The notes under the pieces: generated by a model
Databases searched by the model: none
What the model was told of the DNA's origin: nothing
What the model saw: the letters and a program-made list of their open reading frames with translations, nothing else
Made by a program: the position numbers and the translations under genes
NCBI GenBank assembly: GCA_023436805.1
Contig: JAEZHT010000079.1
Span: forward strand, 1 to 20,200
Direction: 5' to 3'
DNA: 20,200 nucleotides
DNA from: Bacillota bacterium
GTDB taxonomy: Bacteria; Bacillota_I; Bacilli_A; Acholeplasmatales; UBA5453
Shown: in pieces, positions 14,845-20,200 of the stretch
Layout: each line of letters starts with the position of its first letter
Position numbering within the stretch: the stretch's first letter is position 1

Positions 14845-15407
14845 GATTTGTTGTCGTTATATATCAGCTTAAAACCAAGGCGTTCACAAATCACTTCAAA
14901 TGTCTTAAGATGATAAAAAGCCACATGGGTTTCATCTCTGACATACCACCATTGATGGATGTTGTCAAAATCCTCATAAAACTGGGTTTGAATGATAAGT
15001 CTACCCCCTGGGTTTAACAATGCTTCCAATCGTTTAAAGTCAGCCATAGGTTGTTCAAAATGCTCGACAACCTCAATCAAAATGATGTTATCATAGGTCT
15101 GTTCTAAAATGTTTGGATCATTGTGATAAAACAAATCGTATAAAGCCAAATTCGGGATAAATTGTTTGAGTACTGCCCCTTCACCACACCCATAATCCAT
15201 GGCTGTGCCTGGCTTTAAATATATACCGATGAAATCGTCAAAAATACGTTTTTGATATGCAATATATTCTAAATTATCTTCACCATTGTTGTGGGTATCG
15301 TACCGTGCTTTCGCATCCACCTTTGAAACCCAATGTTTTTGATCTTTCATGACCAAATGGGTCGTTTCATCCAAATGAAATTGTATTTTTGAGGTTTTTT
15401 TCTTCAT
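14814..15407 (-). CDS. Class I SAM-dependent methyltransferase of unknown substrate
   Basis: This is a 197-residue soluble protein. The Rossmann-fold motif I is MDYGCGEG (70-77), a post-motif EVVEHF lies at 112-117, and NPGGRLIIQT (132-141) is typical of class I methyltransferases. Upstream of the fold is a RYDTHNN...YIAYQKRIFDDF segment (35-58) seen in a group of small uncharacterised methyltransferases. The target could be a small molecule, RNA or protein; I cannot say which. It has a good AAAGGAA ribosome site and its own extended -10 promoter, and it is divergent from the giant coiled-coil gene. It is probably transcribed alone. Confidence 0.85.
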   Translation of the reverse strand: MKKKTSKIQFHLDETTHLVMKDQKHWVSKVDAKARYDTHNNGEDNLEYIAYQKRIFDDFIGIYLKPGTAMDYGCGEGAVLKQFIPNLALYDLFYHNDPNILEQTYDNIILIEVVEHFEQPMADFKRLEALLNPGGRLIIQTQFYEDFDNIHQWWYVRDETHVAFYHLKTFEVICERLGFKLIYNDNKSRVVLEKPVL

Positions 15408-15428
15408 AATCGATTCCTTTACAGTTTG

Positions 15429-15437
15429 ATTATACCA
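15429..15437 (-). promoter_or_regulatory. Extended -10 promoter of the methyltransferase gene
   Basis: The minus strand reads TGGTATAAT about 22 bases before the methyltransferase ATG. No clear -35 box is seen. Together with the plus-strand copy at 15454-15462 it forms a perfect inverted repeat. Confidence 0.65.
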
Positions 15438-15453
15438 AATGATGGCTTTATTA

Positions 15454-15462
15454 TGGTATAAT
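15454..15462 (+). promoter_or_regulatory. Extended -10 promoter of the coiled-coil gene
   Basis: TGGTATAAT lies about 25 bases before the TTG start codon; transcription would begin near 15469, just before the GAGGTGG ribosome site. The -35 region is weak. This placement rules out the in-frame ATGs at 15439 and 15442 as starts, since both precede the promoter. Confidence 0.7.
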
Positions 15463-15486
15463 AAACAAGAATTAGAGGTGGTTTAT

Positions 15487-18400
15487 TTGAGTAAAATAAA
15501 CGCTAAAAATTATGAATCTAAACAAAAAGCGCGTTTTGATACGCTTTTTCGTGATGTCTTAACCGCTTACGCCATCACCAATGAAACCTCACATCAACTC
15601 AAAGCGACCCGTGTATCACTTGAAAATCTATACGATCAAATCACCGAACTCAACAGACAATATGAGAATTCACTCATTCGATATACCAAAGATTATTCTA
15701 TTCAATTATCTGAGATCAACAAATCACATCAAGAATCCTTACACCAACTCGATGAAAATTACGCCGACACCTTAAAACAATTCAAACAACAAGTGGTCAA
15801 TGAAAACATTGAAGCCAATAAGAAACTCACTGAAATTCACCTCACTTTCCAACGTCAAACCCAACAGACGAACATTAACATCTATCGAGCACTATTAGAG
15901 ATGAAACAACGTCATCAAGAACTCGATTTTGAGTATGAACAAGAAAAAGTGGCTTACCAAAAAGCCATCGATGACATTGAAAAAATCAAAGAACAAACGC
16001 TGAAAGACATCGAAAAGCGTTATGAAAATGAGTTGAAAGACAACAAGGCTGCAGACCAAGCCAGACAAGTGCGTTTGGGTACTGAAATTCAAACCATTCA
16101 AACCAAGAAACAATCTGAACAAACCGATTTTGATGAGTCTATTTTAAAAATCAAAACGGTATTTAATCGCGTCACAATCAAATTCAATCAAAAAATTCGT
16201 GATATTCAAAAGAAATACCAAAAAATCATGGGTCAACAAGAGTCCGATATTCAAACTGAAATCGAACGTATCCAACAAGCCATGGATGCGCTCAAACAAT
16301 CCTATCAAGATAAAGACCGTTTGACGCGCGATGAGTTTGAGGATGAATTGATCAAGTACGATGCTCGTTTGGATCAATTGAAAGTCAATTACGAATCGAC
16401 CAAAGACCAAATCATTCGTAACTTCTCTCGTGACATCACAGTCCACAACTCGAAGCTTGCGAATGCGAAAGAACAGATCAATCAACAATTGATTGCACTT
16501 GAGAAGATGACACAACAACACCGTTTGGAGTTGTCTAAAGAATCGCCAGATTACTTGGAGCGTTTAGGTGAAATCAATAAAAACTACATCAAAGAAAAAA
16601 ATAGCCTTGAATTACAAGCCAAACAGGCCATCAAAGACACAGCCATTCAAAACAGAATGAGACAAAAGCGTCATCAAAGTGAGTTGTTAGCCCACGAGTT
16701 TGAATTCATCAAAACTCAAGAAATCTATCGTCTCAAACGCAGAATTGCTGAACGTTTCAAAGAACAAGAATTACGTAAACACAAATATGAGTTTGATAAA
16801 GAGTGGTTAAAACTCACCGATCAAAATAAGATGCTTGAAAAACGCTTATTCATCGAAAACCAAGTGTTGCGAGAACAACAAGGGTTAAATATCTATCCTT
16901 ATGAAGCGATGGTATTGTTAGCACGGGAAGTTCATGACGCTGAAATGAATTACCGTACCCTCGAAAATAACCACTACAAGCAATTATTTTCACTCGATGA
17001 ACGTAAACTAAACTATGTATCCACCATCGATGAAAATACCTTAAAACACGAAAAAAACAAGATCATACTCAAGCATGACTATGACATCAAGCGCACCAAT
17101 GTGGTCGCTTATTTGGACATGGAATATGCCAAAAACAGTTTAACCGGTCATCGAGAACTATTTGAAGAACGTAAGAAACAACATGAAATGCAATATCAAA
17201 AGCGTGAAAAAGGGTACTTATTTGAACAAGATAAAGCCAAAGAAATCCGCATGTTTGAACAAAAGATGATTTCATTCTCTCAAAAATTACTTTCACAAAT
17301 CATCGAAGTTCAGGAATCTAAAGCGTTGATAGAATACGATTCACAAGTTGAACTTGAAAAGAGCCGTCATACCAAAGAGATCGGGATTCGAAAAGCCAAA
17401 CGTATTTTGGATACCAGCATGAATGAAACACAACGTCAAAAACGTATGTTCGACATCTACTTCCAAATGCTATTGGTTATGCAAAATGAATATGAGAACA
17501 TCTTATTGTTACTAAGAGACATCTTCCAAACATCTTCGATTCAACAATGGCGCGGTTCTTTGAAATACATTCACGCCATTTTAGAAGATCAAACCGCGTT
17601 AAAAACAGAACTTATTGAACAACTTGAAACCGAAACCACGGCATATTATCAAGAAAAAATCAATGAACTGACCGCGTTTAAATACATGAATTTAAAAGAA
17701 TCCATCATCAGTGACTATGAATCTGAACACAAACTCTATGTAGAACAAATCGCGATGTTGGATGAACAATTGAAGTCCTTACGTGCTAAAGGGGCTGATT
17801 TATTCCAACAAATCGCTCATTTACAAAATGAAAATGCCAACATTGAGTCAACCAAAGCGTTAATCTATGAACAAATTTCACGTATTTCATCGCGTTTGAT
17901 TTCCAAACAGCAACGAAAAACAGCACGTAATTTAAAGAATGAGTTGGCTACTTTAAACAAAGAAATCCATAAAAATAAAGACTTGATCAAACACATTCAA
18001 GAACAAATCCGTAAGACCAATAAAGAGATGCAAAGTCTCGATAAAAACCACAAGCCATTGGAAATGATGTTGGTTAAGATTGAAAAAACACGAGAGATTA
18101 GAGAAAAAAATCTCGACCGTTCTCAGTATGAAGAAGGCCGTGTCTACTATGACTCGATCGATGCGATTGAAGCCTTGACCGCTTTGATTCTCAAAACCAA
18201 TGATGACCTACTTTCACAAACAAAAACGGTGTTGAATGAACTCGATCAAGAAGTTATCTTGGAAAAAGTATTCTCTACTTCTTACATCCGTTTGTCCAAA
18301 CAGGCGGTCAAAACCCGTACCCATTTTTTAAGTTATCACAAAAAAGGCATCGCTTTGTGTGATCAACAATTCAATCAAATACGTTATGAACAACACCGTA

Positions 18401-19143
18401 TCATGAAGGAGTATGAAAACGCGTTTGATCTCACCCAACACAATATCGCTGATACTTTAAATAAACGAGTTCAAAAGATGACAGAAAAATTACGTGAACT
18501 CGAAAATTACCGACAATCTTTCACTAAAGTTCAACAGCGTCAGCTACAGTCACAACTCAAAGGTATTGATTTGGCGCATGCCCACTTCATCGAACAACAC
18601 AACGATAAATCCAATGCAGGCCTAAAAGCGTATCAACAAGCCGTAGAACGTCGTGAAACGCTATTGATGGCTACCAAAACGAATACCGAAAGTGTCACTA
18701 CAGAACTTGAAGCAAAATTCAAAGCCAGTAATTTGGAAATTGACAATCAAAACGCGGTGACGTTTAAAGAACTTTCTAAGAAAGTGTACGCCGTGGATGC
18801 CGATATCAAACAAGCTACCCAAGTATTCGATGAGAAAATCGCATTCTATGCCGAAAAAGATGCGCTTGCACGCACCCGCATACAAGAAAATCACAACCAA
18901 AGCCGCTTGAAATCACACCGCGCGATTGGACAATACCAATTTGATATTGAAGTCATGAAACTTCAAATGACCCGCCATGCCAAACGTGCCGATGTGGTTT
19001 GTAATCGAAAGATTAAATACTTGATGTTGAAAGAACACTTGTTGAAATACCCGCTCAGACGTGAGACTTCCAAAGTCATCCAACGTCGTAAACGCCAAGC
19101 AAAACACGCTTGGGCGATCAAGCAAAACAAATTAATCCATTAA
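15487..19143 (+). CDS. Giant coiled-coil protein of unknown function
   Basis: I do not recognise a family. The product is about 1218 residues, soluble, with no signal peptide or membrane helix. It is almost continuously helical and charged, rich in Gln, Glu, Lys, Arg and Asn, with only four Pro (354, 471, 857, 1189), two Cys and three Trp. There is no Walker A motif, so it is not SMC, RecN or Rad50. Residues about 40-460 show a recurring pattern of a Tyr or Phe in a charged helix every 25-45 residues (for example DENYADTLKQF, EKRYENELK, KVNYESTKD). A less polar patch at 654-700 may be globular. Residues about 740-880 look like a canonical coiled coil, and the last 55 residues are strongly basic. 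The start is TTG with a GAGGTGG ribosome site. A structural or cytoskeletal role is a guess. Confidence 0.85.
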   Translation: MSKINAKNYESKQKARFDTLFRDVLTAYAITNETSHQLKATRVSLENLYDQITELNRQYENSLIRYTKDYSIQLSEINKSHQESLHQLDENYADTLKQFKQQVVNENIEANKKLTEIHLTFQRQTQQTNINIYRALLEMKQRHQELDFEYEQEKVAYQKAIDDIEKIKEQTLKDIEKRYENELKDNKAADQARQVRLGTEIQTIQTKKQSEQTDFDESILKIKTVFNRVTIKFNQKIRDIQKKYQKIMGQQESDIQTEIERIQQAMDALKQSYQDKDRLTRDEFEDELIKYDARLDQLKVNYESTKDQIIRNFSRDITVHNSKLANAKEQINQQLIALEKMTQQHRLELSKESPDYLERLGEINKNYIKEKNSLELQAKQAIKDTAIQNRMRQKRHQSELLAHEFEFIKTQEIYRLKRRIAERFKEQELRKHKYEFDKEWLKLTDQNKMLEKRLFIENQVLREQQGLNIYPYEAMVLLAREVHDAEMNYRTLENNHYKQLFSLDERKLNYVSTIDENTLKHEKNKIILKHDYDIKRTNVVAYLDMEYAKNSLTGHRELFEERKKQHEMQYQKREKGYLFEQDKAKEIRMFEQKMISFSQKLLSQIIEVQESKALIEYDSQVELEKSRHTKEIGIRKAKRILDTSMNETQRQKRMFDIYFQMLLVMQNEYENILLLLRDIFQTSSIQQWRGSLKYIHAILEDQTALKTELIEQLETETTAYYQEKINELTAFKYMNLKESIISDYESEHKLYVEQIAMLDEQLKSLRAKGADLFQQIAHLQNENANIESTKALIYEQISRISSRLISKQQRKTARNLKNELATLNKEIHKNKDLIKHIQEQIRKTNKEMQSLDKNHKPLEMMLVKIEKTREIREKNLDRSQYEEGRVYYDSIDAIEALTALILKTNDDLLSQTKTVLNELDQEVILEKVFSTSYIRLSKQAVKTRTHFLSYHKKGIALCDQQFNQIRYEQHRIMKEYENAFDLTQHNIADTLNKRVQKMTEKLRELENYRQSFTKVQQRQLQSQLKGIDLAHAHFIEQHNDKSNAGLKAYQQAVERRETLLMATKTNTESVTTELEAKFKASNLEIDNQNAVTFKELSKKVYAVDADIKQATQVFDEKIAFYAEKDALARTRIQENHNQSRLKSHRAIGQYQFDIEVMKLQMTRHAKRADVVCNRKIKYLMLKEHLLKYPLRRETSKVIQRRKRQAKHAWAIKQNKLIH

Positions 19144-19186
19144 AAAAATCCGCCCAATAGACACAGTCTAATAGGCGGATTTTGTA
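19142..19186. terminator. Bidirectional terminator between the coiled-coil and hydrolase genes
   Basis: The outer stem AAAATCCGCC/GGCGGATTTT encloses a second small hairpin TAGAC/GTCTA. A runs on the left and T-rich sequence on the right allow termination in both directions between the convergent genes. Confidence 0.88.
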
Positions 19187-19954
19187 TTATATGCGTTTAT
19201 CTAACCAAGCGACGACATCATTCATGACGTCTTCACGGTCGAGTTCATTCAAGGTTTCGTGCCAATCATTTGGATAGATTTTCAAGGTCTTGTCTGGTTG
19301 TGATAACAATTCAAACAGACGTTTTGAAAACTCAACAGGCACAATCTTATCCAATTCACCATGGAACATCAAAATCGGTTTGTTGTGATAAATGAGGTTA
19401 TTATTTAAGTGCTTAACCCCTTTAACAAACATTTCACCAATCAAATTAATGTAATACTTTTTGAGTACCAATGGGTCACGCATGTAATCGTCTTCCACTT
19501 TTTCGATGTGTGACAACATATTGCGTGCCAAATTGTTTTTAACTTGTAGGAACCCATAATATTTAAATCCAATGTAACGGACAAATTGCACATCTTTGAT
19601 GTACCAGGTTGGTCCAGCACTGGTGATTGAAGCTTCAAATCCATTGTCCTGGGTCATATAAAGGTGTGTAATCAATGCCCCCATCGAATGACCGAATAAA
19701 ATGTTTCTTTTGCCTTTGTGTAAATTGAATACAGTAGTGACGTCATCTAAGTAATCTCGATAGGAACGGATGTAGCCACGTTTGCCTTCCGACTTACCAT
19801 GACCCCTCAAATCAAAACGAACGACGGAATACCCTTTGTCGTTTAAAAAAGCAACGACATGATCATATCTACCGACATGTTCAGCAATCCCATGAACGAT
19901 GAAAATACGCATTTTTTCATTTGGTACGATGTTTGTTACGATATTTAATTTCAT
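19187..19954 (-). CDS. Serine hydrolase, monoacylglycerol lipase/lysophospholipase type
   Basis: This is a 255-residue alpha/beta hydrolase, probably cytoplasmic, that likely cleaves an acyl ester such as a lysophospholipid or monoacylglycerol. Visible features are the oxyanion segment IVHGIAEH (19-26), the strand and turn FDLRGHGKSEGKRG (47-60) typical of the group, nucleophile Ser90 in GHSMG, Asp202 in HGELDKIVP and His232 in NDWHETLNE. The triad is complete. The start ATG at 19952-19954 follows AAGGAG; the reading frame stays open further upstream into the obg gene, but that part is not this protein. The gene has its own promoter and converges on the coiled-coil gene. The substrate is unproven. 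Confidence 0.92.
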   Translation of the reverse strand: MKLNIVTNIVPNEKMRIFIVHGIAEHVGRYDHVVAFLNDKGYSVVRFDLRGHGKSEGKRGYIRSYRDYLDDVTTVFNLHKGKRNILFGHSMGALITHLYMTQDNGFEASITSAGPTWYIKDVQFVRYIGFKYYGFLQVKNNLARNMLSHIEKVEDDYMRDPLVLKKYYINLIGEMFVKGVKHLNNNLIYHNKPILMFHGELDKIVPVEFSKRLFELLSQPDKTLKIYPNDWHETLNELDREDVMNDVVAWLDKRI

Positions 19955-19975
19955 AATCACGTTCTCCTTACCCTT

Positions 19976-20004
19976 ATTATAAAATAAAAACACACTTTCA
20001 ACAA
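19976..20004 (-). promoter_or_regulatory. Promoter of the hydrolase gene, embedded in the obg terminator
   Basis: On the minus strand TTGTTG (19999-20004) and TATAAT (19976-19981) are 17 bases apart. The -35 box lies in the loop and stem of the preceding terminator. Transcription would start near 19969, giving a leader of only about 15 bases that begins at the AAGGAG site. Confidence 0.55.
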
Positions 20005-20016
20005 TTGAAAGTGTGT
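19981..20016 (-). terminator. Terminator downstream of obg
   Basis: On the minus strand a 12-base perfect stem ACACACTTTCAA/TTGAAAGTGTGT with a three-base loop is followed by TTTTTATTTT. It begins 11 bases after the obg stop and separates it from the hydrolase unit. Confidence 0.9.
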
Positions 20017-20027
20017 AAAATAGACGA

Positions 20028-20200
20028 TTAATCGGTAAATTCGAATTCGTACTCAAAGACGCGCACGTTGTCACCCGATTGAACACCGGCTTTTCTGAGT
20101 GCTTCATCCACGCCATAACTTCTGAGCTGTCTGGCGAAACGTCTAACGTTTTCTTCCTTGGAGAAATCTGTACGCATGAATAGGCGATATAAACCTTCAC
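20028..20200 (-). CDS. obg: GTPase Obg, C-terminal fragment
   Basis: Only the last 57 codons are in the window; the gene continues past the right edge. The sequence reads GLYRLFMRTDFSKEENVRRF, then RSYGVDEALRKAGVQSGDNVRV and ends FEYEFEFTD. This is the Obg C-terminal (OCT) domain: a region ending in a G-D-x-V-R-(I/V) block and an EFEF tail, found in Obg proteins of Gram-positive bacteria. Obg is an essential ribosome-associated GTPase; the GTPase domain itself lies outside the window. The fragment is in a different frame from the open frame of the neighbouring hydrolase. It ends in TAA followed by a strong terminator. Confidence 0.83.
   Translation of the reverse strand, partial: EGLYRLFMRTDFSKEENVRRFARQLRSYGVDEALRKAGVQSGDNVRVFEYEFEFTD

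Noticed and set aside
15439..15486. ATG codons at 15439 and 15442 as the start of the coiled-coil protein
   Set aside because: They lie before the TGGTATAAT promoter and lack a ribosome site, while the TTG at 15487 follows GAGGTGG at the right distance.
15895..19125. Several reverse-strand open frames of 70-125 codons inside the coiled-coil gene
   Set aside because: They are antisense images of a Glu/Lys/Gln-rich frame, giving Phe/Leu-rich translations with no ribosome sites or family resemblance.
15487..19143. SMC, RecN or Rad50-like ATPase identity for the coiled-coil protein
   Set aside because: No Walker A, signature or Walker B motif is found at either end, and there is no hinge-like glycine-rich segment.
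19955..20200. An open frame continuing upstream of the hydrolase to the window edge, giving a 337-residue protein
   Set aside because: The upstream part runs through obg in another frame and across a strong terminator. A ribosome site and promoter mark the ATG at 19954 as the real start.
1..20200. tRNA or rRNA genes, CRISPR arrays, insertion sequences, phage genes and attachment sites
   Set aside because: Reading by eye found no cloverleaf, regular spaced repeats, transposase or integrase motifs. Gaps between genes are short and filled by promoters and terminators.

Overview
This window looks like the chromosome of a low-to-moderate GC Bacillota (Firmicutes-type) bacterium. By eye the GC is about 40%, Shine-Dalgarno sites are strong, intrinsic terminators follow most transcription units, and promoters are of the sigma-A type. 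The genetic code is the standard one: TGA clearly acts as a stop at the ends of the pectinesterase gene, trmB and ruvB. The overall style resembles Acholeplasma and related Mollicutes or nearby lineages. That placement is an impression, not something the window proves.

Left part (1-7220), pectin and hexuronate use. A minus-strand operon encodes an uncharacterised membrane protein, an LplB/YteP-type sugar ABC permease and the start of its LplC/YtcP-type partner. A divergent plus-strand gene encodes a pectin methylesterase without a signal peptide. Convergent to it is the minus-strand operon uxaB-uxaA-uxaC: UxaC isomerises galacturonate to tagaturonate, UxaB reduces this to altronate, and UxaA dehydrates altronate to 2-keto-3-deoxygluconate (KDG). 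The simplest reading is import of partly methylated oligogalacturonides followed by intracellular demethylation and catabolism. Depolymerising enzymes, a solute-binding protein, the ABC ATPase, KDG kinase and KDPG aldolase are not in the window. The uxaB promoter is close to consensus and is overlapped by a cre-like box. A second cre-like box lies upstream and a separate dyad lies in the leader.

Middle part (7200-12150). A compact six-gene minus-strand operon runs: Cys-less EIIB-like membrane protein, HPr, DUF368/PopT-type membrane protein, trmB, M42 aminopeptidase and aldo/keto reductase. It has a good promoter and ends in a strong hairpin. The divergent gene uppP encodes undecaprenyl-diphosphatase, so two undecaprenyl-carrier recycling proteins lie close together. 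HPr keeps both its His and its Ser phosphorylation sites, which fits the cre-like box at the uxa operon.

Right part (12150-20200). ruvA-ruvB-queA form a housekeeping minus-strand operon that converges on uppP. Next come a small SAM methyltransferase and, divergent from it, a 1218-residue, almost wholly coiled-coil protein of unknown function. It is transcribed alone between its own promoter and terminator. A serine hydrolase of the monoacylglycerol lipase/lysophospholipase type converges on it, and the C-terminal end of the GTPase Obg enters from the right edge. I see no tRNA, rRNA, CRISPR array, insertion sequence or phage genes. The least explained items are the giant coiled-coil protein, the Cys-less EIIB-like protein beside HPr, and two terminator-like hairpins lying inside coding sequence.
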